The notes beneath the pieces are model-generated. The model was not told the DNA's origin. It saw only the letters and a program-made list of their open reading frames with translations, and did not search any database. DNA of 64,000 nt, taken from positions 186,001-250,000 of the forward strand of contig NZ_JACBJG010000004.1 in the NCBI RefSeq assembly GCF_015910535.1. The letters run 5' to 3'. Shown in pieces: positions 18,126 to 26,756 of this stretch (positions are counted from its first letter, which is position 1; each line of letters opens with the position of its first letter). The DNA comes from Saccharomonospora sp. NB11 (lineage in GTDB: Bacteria; Actinomycetota; Actinomycetes; Mycobacteriales; Pseudonocardiaceae). A program made the position numbers and the translations under genes.

Positions 18126-19525
18126 TGCGTGCCGACGTGCTCACCGACGAGGTGGCCGGGCTCGACGACGCGATCGCGGTGCTCGACGCCTGTGATCGCA
18201 CGCTCGTGGACGGGCTGCTGCATCCCCACCCCGCGCAGGTCGCGGCGTTGACCGAACTGGCGAACGGAGTCGCCGGCACACCGCTGGCCGACCGGGTCGC
18301 CGAGGCCGTGGAGAAGATGTCGACAGGCGGCGCGGGCGAGGACCACTTCGTCGTGCTCGCCGCTGCGCGCACCGCGCTGCTCGGCTCGGTCCACGACGCG
18401 CTGCTGGCCCAGCTCGACGAGGCCACGGGACGGACGCGACCGCAGGATTTTCCGGTGGCTTCGGGAGCGGAGCACGAGCCGAACCTCCTCGCCGCGGCCC
18501 GCTCCTGGCTATCGGACCTGGCTCGCGCGGGTTGGCAGGGACTCGACCACGAGTTGGTGTCCGACGTGGAACACGTCGTGTCCTCAATGCTGCCCGACCC
18601 CGCTTTGCGCCGACTCGCCGTGCTGCTCGACGGTTTCGCCGCGGAACTCGCCGCGTGTTGTCCGGGCAGTCGCTTCGATCGCTTCCCCCTGCGCCGCTGG
18701 GCCGACCTGTGGTCGCGGGCGATGGTGTTGACCCTCTCCGGCGCCACCGACGTGCCCGCGGCGGAACCGGTCTCCGGGCGCGTGCTGCCTCTCGGCGTGG
18801 ACGTGCACGAGCACACCACGGCTGTGCAGGCGCAGGTGCACGCCGTGTTCGAACCCGCGGACGGGGGCCCGCCGCGGCTCGTCCGAGCCAGTGCGTCGGC
18901 TCCGAAACCCGACACCGTCGTCGGCGCGGGTCTCTGGCAGCTTCTCCGGCCCCACTTGTCGCTGCTGGCGGCCGTCAGTGAAGGCCGGGCGATGGACGTC
19001 GAGGACATGCCGCTCACCGCCGAAGGCGATCTGCTCTGGAGCGACGAGCACGCCCGCCTCGGTGAGGTCGCCGAGGCGTTCACCACCGCGCGCGTGCTGC
19101 TGCCCACCGCGATCGGGTCGGCCACCGCACCTCTGAACCGGCACCCGGCGACCATCGCCGAGCCGGTCTTTCTGGAGCACTACACGGTCGACAACGACGA
19201 CGACCAGGAGTCGCTGACGTTCACCGTCGCCGGAGCCCGGATCGCCGTGGACGCCGACCGCGCTCCGGTCGCCGGGCCGCTCACCGCCGAGGCGGTCGCC
19301 ACGTCGAGCGCGTGTCTCGGGCTGCTTCGCTGGGACGACGGACGGTTCGTGCTGCAACCGCTCGCGGTGGAGACGAATCACGGGAAACGGAAGAAGCCGG
19401 TCGCCGTCCACGCGGGAGCATGGGCTGGAGGCACCACCGACAAGAACGGCCTCAAGGTCGAGAAAGCCGCCACCGCCGCCGAGAAGGCGTTGCGCGAACG
19501 CGCGGGGAGGTTGTTGCGCTCGTGA
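18122..19525 (+). CDS. Hypothetical protein of the SWIM-VWA-MoxR-DUF5682 operon
   Basis: A 467-residue protein that I do not recognise. No signal peptide, membrane segment or catalytic motif is visible. The first ~220 residues look helical and rich in A, L and E. The second half looks more strand-like (TFTVAGARIAVDADRAPVAG) and ends in a basic tail. GTG 18122 or ATG 18125 may start it; both overlap the upstream stop. It is tightly coupled on both sides, so it probably belongs to the same complex as the VWA and MoxR proteins. In comparable operons this position is occupied by a poorly annotated partner protein. Confidence 0.7.
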   Translation: MMRADVLTDEVAGLDDAIAVLDACDRTLVDGLLHPHPAQVAALTELANGVAGTPLADRVAEAVEKMSTGGAGEDHFVVLAAARTALLGSVHDALLAQLDEATGRTRPQDFPVASGAEHEPNLLAAARSWLSDLARAGWQGLDHELVSDVEHVVSSMLPDPALRRLAVLLDGFAAELAACCPGSRFDRFPLRRWADLWSRAMVLTLSGATDVPAAEPVSGRVLPLGVDVHEHTTAVQAQVHAVFEPADGGPPRLVRASASAPKPDTVVGAGLWQLLRPHLSLLAAVSEGRAMDVEDMPLTAEGDLLWSDEHARLGEVAEAFTTARVLLPTAIGSATAPLNRHPATIAEPVFLEHYTVDNDDDQESLTFTVAGARIAVDADRAPVAGPLTAEAVATSSACLGLLRWDDGRFVLQPLAVETNHGKRKKPVAVHAGAWAGGTTDKNGLKVEKAATAAEKALRERAGRLLRS

Positions 19526-20862
19526 CCTCCCACGAGAATCGCCGCCAGGTGCTGTACTGGCGGCTGTTGGCCCGGCTCTTCGATCCCGAGGAACGCGTGT
19601 CGCTGGAGTCGGCGAGCGTCGCGGTCGTCGAGGACGTCGACCTGCCGAGCGCGCTGCTGGACCCCACCGTGTCCGTCGACACCGTGGTGCAACGGCACCC
19701 CGAGCTGGCCGAGAAGTTCGACCGGCTCATGGTGCTGGACGCGGACGAGGAGCGCGACGGGGCCGCCGAGGTGTCCCGGGCCGCGCTGGTGTCGAAGCTG
19801 CTGCTGAACGTGTTCGCCGATCAGCCCGGCGCGGTGACGGCCGAGCGACTCGCCCGGTGGCAGGCCGACGTCGGGTGGCTCGAACGCGCGCTGGGGTGCG
19901 CGCCGGGCAGCCTGCGTGGTCGTCGAGCAGGGCAGCGGCCCGACTCGGGCGCAGCAGGTGTGGACCTCGACGCCCTGGGTTCGGAGCTGGCGGACTTCGA
20001 AGCGGAGCTGGTCGACCGGATGCAGTTGCGCGAGGTCCTCGCCGACTCCACGCTCGCCGCGCGACTGACCCCGAGCATGTCGTTGATCGAGCAGTTGCTC
20101 CGGGACAAGAGCAATCTCTCCGGTGTCGCACTGGCCAACGCCAAGGCACTGATCCGGCGCTTCGTCGACGAGGTCGCCGAGGTGCTGCGCACGGAGGTGG
20201 AGAAAGCCTCGGTGGGCACGGTGGACCGTTCCGTTCCGCCGAAGCGCGTGTTCCGCAACCTCGACGTCGACCGCACCATCTGGAAGAACCTCGTCAACTG
20301 GAACCCCGACGAGCAACGCCTGTACGTCGACCGGCTCTACTACCATCGGACGGCGCGGCTACGGACGCCACAGCGGTTGATCGCGGTCGTGGACCAGTCG
20401 GGGTCCATGGTCGACTCGATGGTCAACTGCGCGATCCTCGCCTCGATCTTCGCCGGACTGCCGAAGGTCGACGTGCACCTCATCGCCTACGACACGAAGG
20501 CACTCGACCTGACACCGTGGGTGCAGGACCCCTTCGAGACGCTGCTGCGAACCCAACTCGGCGGCGGAACCGACGGCATGGTGGCGATGGAGTTGCTCCG
20601 CCCGAAGATCGCCGAACCACGCAACACGGTCGTCGTGTGGATCTCGGACTTCTACGAGATGCAGGTCGACACCCTCTTCGACGCCATGACGTCGATCCAC
20701 CGGTCCGGCGCGAAGTTCATTCCGGTCGGCTCCGTGAGCAGCGGGAGCCGTGGCGCCGTCAATCCGTGGTTCCGGCAACGCTTCAAGGACCTCGGCATCC
20801 CGGTGATCTCCGGTCACATCACCAAGCTCGTCCACGAACTCAAGGCGTTCCTCACCGCCTGA
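19522..20862 (+). CDS. VWA (von Willebrand factor A) domain protein, MoxR partner
   Basis: A 446-residue protein. The GTG at 19522 overlaps the previous stop. The N-terminal ~270 residues are helical. The C-terminal ~170 form a VWA domain with an intact metal-binding MIDAS: DQSGSM (about residue 291, DxSxS), the threonine in LGGGTDGM and the aspartate of WISDFYE. VWA proteins paired with MoxR AAA+ ATPases act as adaptors that couple ATP hydrolysis to remodelling or metal insertion of a client. The MoxR gene starts 18 bases after the stop, which fits that pairing. Confidence 0.85.
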   Translation: MTSHENRRQVLYWRLLARLFDPEERVSLESASVAVVEDVDLPSALLDPTVSVDTVVQRHPELAEKFDRLMVLDADEERDGAAEVSRAALVSKLLLNVFADQPGAVTAERLARWQADVGWLERALGCAPGSLRGRRAGQRPDSGAAGVDLDALGSELADFEAELVDRMQLREVLADSTLAARLTPSMSLIEQLLRDKSNLSGVALANAKALIRRFVDEVAEVLRTEVEKASVGTVDRSVPPKRVFRNLDVDRTIWKNLVNWNPDEQRLYVDRLYYHRTARLRTPQRLIAVVDQSGSMVDSMVNCAILASIFAGLPKVDVHLIAYDTKALDLTPWVQDPFETLLRTQLGGGTDGMVAMELLRPKIAEPRNTVVVWISDFYEMQVDTLFDAMTSIHRSGAKFIPVGSVSSGSRGAVNPWFRQRFKDLGIPVISGHITKLVHELKAFLTA

Positions 20863-20880
20863 CACAGAAAGGCTTTCCTC

Positions 20881-21993
20881 ATGTCCGACCTGTTGCGCGC
20901 TCCCGCCGAGATCAAGTACGCGGAGGAACTCGACTGGCTGGAGTCGATCGACGACAACCCCAAGCCGTTCGCCTGGCGGCTGTCACCGAAGATGGTCCGC
21001 CTGTTCATCCTGGGCCCCGACCGGGCGGACGGCGTGGACAGGCAGATCCCGCAGAAGTGGTTCGGCGATCGCAGCATCGTCGAGCGGGCCATCGTCACCC
21101 TGGCCTCCGACCGTGGTCTCCTGCTGATCGGTGACCCCGGGACCGGGAAGAGCTGGCTCGCCGAGCTGCTCTCCGCCGCGATCTCCCGCAACTCCACACT
21201 CGTGGTGCAGGGCACGGCGGGCACCACCGAGGACCAGATCAAGTACTCCTGGAACGTCTCGATGGTCATCGCGAAGGGACAGTCGCGGGAGTCGATGATC
21301 CCGTCGCCGATCATGACGGCGATGGAGCAGGGCTCGATCGGCCGGTTCGAGGAGCTGACGCGCGCCACGAGCGACGTGCAGGACGCGCTGATCTCGATCC
21401 TGTCGGAGAAGTACGTCTCCGTGCCCGAGCTGGACCACGACAACATCGTCTTCGCCAAGCCCGGCTTCTCCGTCATCGCGACCGCCAACAGCCGAGACCG
21501 CGGGGTGAACGACCTGTCGTCGGCGTTGAAGCGGCGGTTCAACTTCGTGCGCATCCCGGTGGTGTCGAACAAGAAGAGCGAGACGGAGATCATCCGGTTC
21601 CGCACCGAGGAGCTGCTGCGGCGCCACCAGATCGAGCTGGACGTGCCGCCGACGCTGCTCGACGTGCTGCTGCGAAGCTTCGCCGACCTGCGGGCCTCGG
21701 CGGCAGCGGCGAGCAGCGACGACGAGAAGCTGGAGTCCTCACTGTCCACAGCGGAGCAGATCGGGGTGCTGGAGGACGCCATCCTGCACAGCAACTTCTT
21801 CGGCGACCGCGCCCTGACCGCCCGGACCCTCGCCTCCTCGCTGGTCGGCTCGCTCGCCCGGCGCGAACCCGAGGACCTCGCCATCCTCAACAAGTACCTG
21901 CACGGCGTCGTCGAGCCGCGCAGCAAGGACGAGGGCGGGGAATGGCCGGAGTTCCTGGAAGGCGGCCGCGACACGATCGCCACCCTGTCATGA
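20881..21993 (+). CDS. MoxR-family AAA+ ATPase
   Basis: A 370-residue AAA+ ATPase. Walker A GDPGTGKSW is at about residues 84-92. The region DVQDALISILSEKYVSVPEL resembles the Walker B/sensor segment of MoxR proteins. Sensor 1 is IATANSRDRGVNDL and the arginine finger is in LSSALKRRFNF. The canonical Walker B aspartate is not obvious in my reading, the usual 'LLDEI' being replaced by GRFEELTRA. The ATG at 20881 is preceded by GAAAGG. Its stop overlaps the DUF5682 gene (ATGA). With the upstream VWA protein it should form the ATP-driven module of this operon. Confidence 0.85.
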   Translation: MSDLLRAPAEIKYAEELDWLESIDDNPKPFAWRLSPKMVRLFILGPDRADGVDRQIPQKWFGDRSIVERAIVTLASDRGLLLIGDPGTGKSWLAELLSAAISRNSTLVVQGTAGTTEDQIKYSWNVSMVIAKGQSRESMIPSPIMTAMEQGSIGRFEELTRATSDVQDALISILSEKYVSVPELDHDNIVFAKPGFSVIATANSRDRGVNDLSSALKRRFNFVRIPVVSNKKSETEIIRFRTEELLRRHQIELDVPPTLLDVLLRSFADLRASAAAASSDDEKLESSLSTAEQIGVLEDAILHSNFFGDRALTARTLASSLVGSLARREPEDLAILNKYLHGVVEPRSKDEGGEWPEFLEGGRDTIATLS

Positions 21994-24743
21994 GCACGTT
22001 CGACGCGCTGCGCGCGCAACTACGAGACGCCGCCGTCACGTTCGCGGACGGGCCGGACGCCTTGGACGAGATCCTGCTGGGCATGGTCGACGATGTCGAC
22101 CGCGCGATGCGGGAACGGCTGGAGATCTTCCCGGTCTGTCACCACTCCCCGGCCTCGGCCCTCGCAATGGCACGACGGCTGCGTGAGAAGCAGCCGAGGG
22201 TGATCTACCTGGAGCTGTGCGAGGACATGGCGCCGCTGCTGACAGAACTGCGCAACTGCCGGCTTCCGGTGGCGGTGCAGGCGTTCGCGAGCGAGGTCGA
22301 CGGCTTCCCACCCGACTGGGCACCGCTGTCGGTGGTGGCTCCGATCACCGAGGCGTCGGCCGAGTACCAGGCCATCGCCTACGCGCTGGACACTCCCGGC
22401 GTCGAGCTGGTTCTGGTCGACCGGTCGGCCGACCATGTCTTCCAGTGGGAGGAGCTCAGGCTCCAGCGCTCGGACGACCAGTCGGGTGAGCGGCAGGAGG
22501 AGGCCGCGTTGCACGGCGACGCGGTCGGCGTCGAGCTCGGCGACCTGCGGCCTCGCTTCGTCGAGTTGGAGGAGCACCTGCTCCGTCACGGGAAGGTGCG
22601 GCACTGGTCGGAGTGGTGGCACCAGTACGTCGAGGGGCCGCTCGGCGACAGCGACCACGACACGTACCGGCAGGTGATGTTCCTCATCGGCAGCTTGTTC
22701 CGGCGGCTGGCTCCGGGCGACCCCCTTCGGGTCCGGATCGACGAGGACCGGGAGCGGTACATGTGGACGCGGATTCGCGAACACCTCGCCGCCGGTGAGA
22801 CCGCCCCGGAGGACTGCCTGTACGTGTGCGGGGCGTTCCACGCCGCCAGCCAGGTCGCGGAGTTCGGGCTCGACGGCACCGACACGTTCGAGATCAGCCC
22901 CCGCAGCGGCAGCACGTGGCAGTACGGACTGATTCCCTCCAGCCATGCGGCGATCGAGGCGCAGTTCGGACTGGCTCCCGGATCGGTGTCCATCGCCGCG
23001 ACGGAATGGGAGAAGAACCTCAAACGCACACGGACCACGGCCTTCCAACTCACTGGTCAGGTCGGCGGAAAGCGTCGGAGGAAGCCTCCGGCACTCCCCG
23101 ATCCCGCGCCACCGACGACACCGGCGGACCAACTGACTGGGTTCCTGCAACGCCCGCCCGTGCTCGACACGCTCGACGAGGCCGAGCTGTTGAGCTGGTC
23201 GGTGAACGTCGTGCACGCCGCCCGCCGCAACGGCTACCTCGCCTCGACCGCCGACGCCATCGCCGTGTTCGAGACGTCGATCATGCTCGCGGGCATGCGG
23301 GACCGAGCCAAACCCACCCCGTACGACTTCCAGGACGCGGCTATCACCTGCATCGAGAAGGACGTCGTGCCGGGACGTCGGGACGTGCGCCGCATCGTGG
23401 AGACCATGCTGGGCGGCGACCGGATCGGCCAGGTCGGGTACGACGCGCTACCACCCCTCGCCCGGGACGTGCACGACCGCCTCGCCCCGCTGAACCTCGC
23501 ACTGCAACGACGCGGCGTGCAGCGGGCGCTGCTCGACATCGCGTCGAACCCGGAGTTGGAGACGTGCTCGGATCTGCTGTGGATGCTGCGGTACCTACTC
23601 CCGCAGGGTGCGGCACGGCCGATCATGGGACAACGACAGCTCGGGGAACGTCCGATCCAGGAGTCCTGGGACCTCGCGTTGGGCACCCACCAGCGCGCGC
23701 TCATCGAACTGGGCTACGAGGGCGTCAGCGTCGAACAGGTGCTGGAGCAGCGGCTGCGACGCAGCGCGTACGACTCGCGGGCGACGGCGGCGTCCGTGCT
23801 CGCGACCGTCGAGGACGCACTGCTGTACCTGCGCAGCGGCCGCCTCGCCGCCGAGCTGGGCACCCGGGCGTTGGAGGTGCTGGCGGCCGAACGCAGTGCC
23901 GACGGCGCTCCGGAGGTGCTGCGGCGAACGCGACGGCTGCTGGCCTTCTACCGGACCAGCGAACCGACACTGCCGTCGTGGATCGAGCAGTTCGTCAAGG
24001 TCGGCTACGCGCACTACTGCACCCTGCTGCCCACGGCGTTCACCGACGAGCACACGAGCGTGCGGCAGGTGGCGGCGATGCTGGGCTTCCTGTTCGACAT
24101 GGAGAGCCTGGCACTGTCGTTGGGCTGCGACCGGACGCAGCTTGAGCTGGCCGTGTCACAGTCGCACCCGGAGGACCCGGCCGCAGTCGCGTTGTCGTGG
24201 GCCGCCAAGGTGCAGCTGGGGCAGCTCAGCCGGGCCGAGCTGCGCGCGCGATGCGACAAACTGCTGGGCAACCCGCTGGTGCTGCCCGCGTATCCGCAAT
24301 ACCTCAGCGGTTTCGTGCAGGCACTGGAGCCCGTGCCCAGCCTGGTCAGGTTCGTGGTGGAGGCCGTCTCCCACGCTTTCGCCCGGCTCCCCGACCACGT
24401 GCTGCTGCCGTGGCTGCCGACGCTGATCACCACGGTGAAGGCAGGGGGCGCCGAGCTGGCTCCGCTGCTGACCCGTGAGGCGGACCGCATCTTCCCGGGT
24501 CGGCTCGCGGACCTCGACGCGTGGGTGCCTCCGTGGTCGGACGACGCGCCCGCGCCCGCCCCAGCTCCCGCACGTCGTCGCCAGGGGGTGGCGCTGCTGT
24601 CGCGTCATCCGGCGACCTGCGACGCGCTCGCCGGTCTCCTCGGCTGTGACGGCACGTGGGACGACGGTGACGCAGCCGGGCTCGACCTCCTCGATCGGCA
24701 TCCAGCCACGGCAACGGCTCTGACGGAGTTGTTGAGCCGCTGA
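21990..24743 (+). CDS. DUF5682 family protein (TraB/EreA-like fold candidate)
   Basis: A 917-residue cytosolic protein, the last gene of the operon. The N-terminal third carries FPVCHHSPASALAMARRL (about residues 45-62), the HHxPxS signature of DUF5682. An acidic LELCEDM follows, and LYVCGAFHAASQV (about 277-289) recalls the conserved His of TraB/EreA-type hydrolases. The rest is a long helical region with no recognised domain, a proline/alanine linker around 853-861 and a short C-terminal repeat (RHPATCDALAGLL and RHPATATALTELL). DUF5682 proteins are known in operons with SWIM, VWA and MoxR proteins; their activity is, as far as I know, not established. I infer an effector role. Confidence 0.82.
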   Translation: MSTFDALRAQLRDAAVTFADGPDALDEILLGMVDDVDRAMRERLEIFPVCHHSPASALAMARRLREKQPRVIYLELCEDMAPLLTELRNCRLPVAVQAFASEVDGFPPDWAPLSVVAPITEASAEYQAIAYALDTPGVELVLVDRSADHVFQWEELRLQRSDDQSGERQEEAALHGDAVGVELGDLRPRFVELEEHLLRHGKVRHWSEWWHQYVEGPLGDSDHDTYRQVMFLIGSLFRRLAPGDPLRVRIDEDRERYMWTRIREHLAAGETAPEDCLYVCGAFHAASQVAEFGLDGTDTFEISPRSGSTWQYGLIPSSHAAIEAQFGLAPGSVSIAATEWEKNLKRTRTTAFQLTGQVGGKRRRKPPALPDPAPPTTPADQLTGFLQRPPVLDTLDEAELLSWSVNVVHAARRNGYLASTADAIAVFETSIMLAGMRDRAKPTPYDFQDAAITCIEKDVVPGRRDVRRIVETMLGGDRIGQVGYDALPPLARDVHDRLAPLNLALQRRGVQRALLDIASNPELETCSDLLWMLRYLLPQGAARPIMGQRQLGERPIQESWDLALGTHQRALIELGYEGVSVEQVLEQRLRRSAYDSRATAASVLATVEDALLYLRSGRLAAELGTRALEVLAAERSADGAPEVLRRTRRLLAFYRTSEPTLPSWIEQFVKVGYAHYCTLLPTAFTDEHTSVRQVAAMLGFLFDMESLALSLGCDRTQLELAVSQSHPEDPAAVALSWAAKVQLGQLSRAELRARCDKLLGNPLVLPAYPQYLSGFVQALEPVPSLVRFVVEAVSHAFARLPDHVLLPWLPTLITTVKAGGAELAPLLTREADRIFPGRLADLDAWVPPWSDDAPAPAPAPARRRQGVALLSRHPATCDALAGLLGCDGTWDDGDAAGLDLLDRHPATATALTELLSR

Positions 24744-24749
24744 CGTTTC

Positions 24750-24785
24750 GCGGCGACCGCCGAAACGACCACCGGCGGTCGCCGC
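24750..24785 (+). terminator. Terminator of the DUF5682 operon
   Basis: Perfect 12-bp arms GCGGCGACCGCC (24750-24761) and GGCGGTCGCCGC (24774-24785) with a 12-base loop start 7 bases after the stop. Confidence 0.85.
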
Positions 24786-24951
24786 ACCACGACCGAATAC
24801 TTGCCGCCCAGTCGTCCGGCGTGGAACGACCGTTCTTAGCATTCGGTGCACAAGTTCTTGATATCGGTTCGGAAATCCCCTTCACGGTCGGATGTCCCGC
24901 TTATCGTGCGAATGACAGCGCAATCCTGCGCGACCCGAAGGGACGAATTCC

Positions 24952-26244
24952 GTGAGAAAACGTCGTGTCGTCGCCGCACTCACCGGAGCGGTGACCCTGA
25001 TGACCTCGCTGGCCGTGGCGACGAGTCCCGCCGCTGCCGCCGTGGAAGCGACACCACCGTCACTGTCGGACTTCACTCTCGTTCGCACCAACACGAATCT
25101 GCAGTCGATCGTCGACGATCTCGACGCCGAACTGCCGAAACTCGGTGTCCAGAACATTCTGAAGCAAGCCAATCGTGACGACGCACCGAAAGGCTCCGAC
25201 TGCACGTCGCCGGCGCTCGACACCATGACCCGGTCGGTGAAACGTAAATTCTGCTTCAACGCCGGAGATCGGGACACCGAGAAATGGATGCCGCAGGGGG
25301 TGACCACGGTCGCCGACGCCCAGGACGACCAGTACTGGGGCGAAAAGCAGGCCATTCTGGTGAGCTGGTACAGCAAGGAGTCGAACCCGGCCAAGGGGGT
25401 TCGGGTGTCGTTCCTCGACCCCGACACCGGGAACTATCAGCACGTGCTGCTCGTGTACCCGTACGTCAACTCGTACGGCAACGCGTCGTACGAAGCCGTG
25501 ACCACACCGCAGGCGGGTGACGGCACGAGCGTGCACGCCGGAGGCATCGTCTGGTACGGCAACTACCTCTACGTCGTCGACACCAAACGCGGCATCCGGG
25601 TGTTCGACATGCGCTACATCTTCGACATCAAGTCGGCGTCCAACGGTGACGTCACCGACTCCGCACAGGTCGGCAGGCAGAGCGGCACCTACTACAGCTA
25701 CGGCTACCGCTACGTGATGCCGCAGGTGGCCGGGTGGTCGAACCCGGACGGCGTGGCCAGTTTCCCGTCGGGCCACAAGTGCAAGACCTCCGGCCCGCAG
25801 AAGTTCTCGTACGTGGCGCTCGACCGCAGCACGGAGCCGGACACGTTGATCACGGGTGAGTACTGCGCGAAGCAGGACGACCCGGACACCTACGGTCGCG
25901 TGGCGCGGTGGCCGCTCGACGGCAGCACCGGGATGCCGAAGACGAGCGGCGGCGTCTGGCAGGCCACTCACGCCTATCGACTCCCCCAGCCGCGCGTGCA
26001 GGGGGCGGTGGCCACGTCCGGTCGCTGGTACCTGCACAGCACGGGTAACGGCGCGACCGGCCCGGGATATCTGCGTGCGGCCGAGGCCGGTTCCGGGTCG
26101 ACGGGTGTCCTGAACTCGGTCACCAACAACCTGGAGGTCGCCATCGGCGTCGAGGATCTGTCCTACTGGCCCGGCAAGGACGAGCTCTGGACCGTCACCG
26201 AACACCCCGGTAAGCGCATCGTCTACGCGACCGGCCGTCCCTGA
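24952..26244 (+). CDS. Secreted protein of unknown function (430 aa)
   Basis: GTG 24952 follows GAAGGGA at 24937-24943. A clear Sec signal peptide is present: basic MRKRR, a hydrophobic core and the cleavage-type end SPAAAA at about residues 24-29. The mature part is hydrophilic, with strand-rich repeats suggesting a beta-propeller-like fold (IVWYGNYLYVVDTKRGIRVF, then KFSYVALDRS, then GRWYLHSTGNG, then VEDLSYWPGKDELWTVTEH). Four cysteines could form disulfides. No catalytic motif is recognised. It sits alone between two operons and is followed by a strong bidirectional hairpin, so it need not belong to the defence modules. Confidence 0.8.
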   Translation: MRKRRVVAALTGAVTLMTSLAVATSPAAAAVEATPPSLSDFTLVRTNTNLQSIVDDLDAELPKLGVQNILKQANRDDAPKGSDCTSPALDTMTRSVKRKFCFNAGDRDTEKWMPQGVTTVADAQDDQYWGEKQAILVSWYSKESNPAKGVRVSFLDPDTGNYQHVLLVYPYVNSYGNASYEAVTTPQAGDGTSVHAGGIVWYGNYLYVVDTKRGIRVFDMRYIFDIKSASNGDVTDSAQVGRQSGTYYSYGYRYVMPQVAGWSNPDGVASFPSGHKCKTSGPQKFSYVALDRSTEPDTLITGEYCAKQDDPDTYGRVARWPLDGSTGMPKTSGGVWQATHAYRLPQPRVQGAVATSGRWYLHSTGNGATGPGYLRAAEAGSGSTGVLNSVTNNLEVAIGVEDLSYWPGKDELWTVTEHPGKRIVYATGRP

Positions 26245-26336
26245 CGCTTGTCGCCCGCCAAGCGAGGGCGGCACCGGGCACGTGATCGTTGACCGTCCGC
26301 AGTGATTCTGCTGTGGACAGTGAGTACACCTGGACG

Positions 26337-26388
26337 ACACCGGCCGTGGTGGGTCGTGAGGAGATCATGAGCCCACCACGGCCGGTGT
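26337..26388. terminator. Strong bidirectional terminator between the secreted protein and the STAND operon
   Basis: Perfect 17-bp inverted repeat, ACACCGGCCGTGGTGGG (26337-26353) against CCCACCACGGCCGGTGT (26372-26388), with an 18-base loop. It is the longest perfect stem I found and lies between convergent genes, 92 bases after one stop and 111 after the other. Confidence 0.85.
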
Positions 26389-26499
26389 TGCCGCTGGAGA
26401 ACCGCACCTGCTGGTATGGCCGGGTTGCCCGACGCGGGCAGAGCACCATGCTCCGCGACACACGTGACGTGGGCACCGCCCGAACCCGCCCGCTGACAG

Positions 26500-26712
26500 T
26501 CACTTCTCCGGCTCGCGGGTGTGGACGTGCATGTCACCGTTGGTGACCGCGAACAGTGTGCCCTGGTCGTGCACCGAGTTCCGCTGCTCGGACGGTTGCG
26601 CGCCGTCGTCCGAGGGCCGGGTCTCGACGACGTTGCCGTGTCCCGCGACGACCGGTCCCGTGGCATCACCGCCGATACTGACGGAGTACCGATCGCCCTC
26701 CTGTGCCGACAT
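26500..26712 (-). CDS. Small two-motif protein, probable adaptor between STAND NTPase and cyclase-like protein (70 aa)
   Basis: A 70-residue protein whose ATG (26710-26712) follows AGAGGTGG. It consists almost entirely of two short motifs. Residues 9-32 (beginning YSVSIGGDATGPVVAGHGN) match residues 19-42 of the STAND protein just upstream, 14 of 24 identical. Residues 45-67 (NSVHDQG..FAVTNGDMHVH) match the extreme C-terminus of the cyclase-like protein encoded at 29984-30700 (NTVSGHG..YAVQNGEQHIH): 10 of 23 identical, with conservative changes at most other sites. Short Gly/Asn/Val-rich motifs shared between a STAND/NLR protein and a partner are the pattern of bacterial amyloid-type signalling motifs. 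I infer that this protein bridges the two. No catalytic residues are present. It lies 44 bases downstream of the STAND gene, probably on the same mRNA. Confidence 0.72.
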   Translation of the reverse strand: MSAQEGDRYSVSIGGDATGPVVAGHGNVVETRPSDDGAQPSEQRNSVHDQGTLFAVTNGDMHVHTREPEK

Positions 26713-26756
26713 GGTCGCCCACCTCTCTCCCCACATCCGTGCCGGACTCACGCGTG

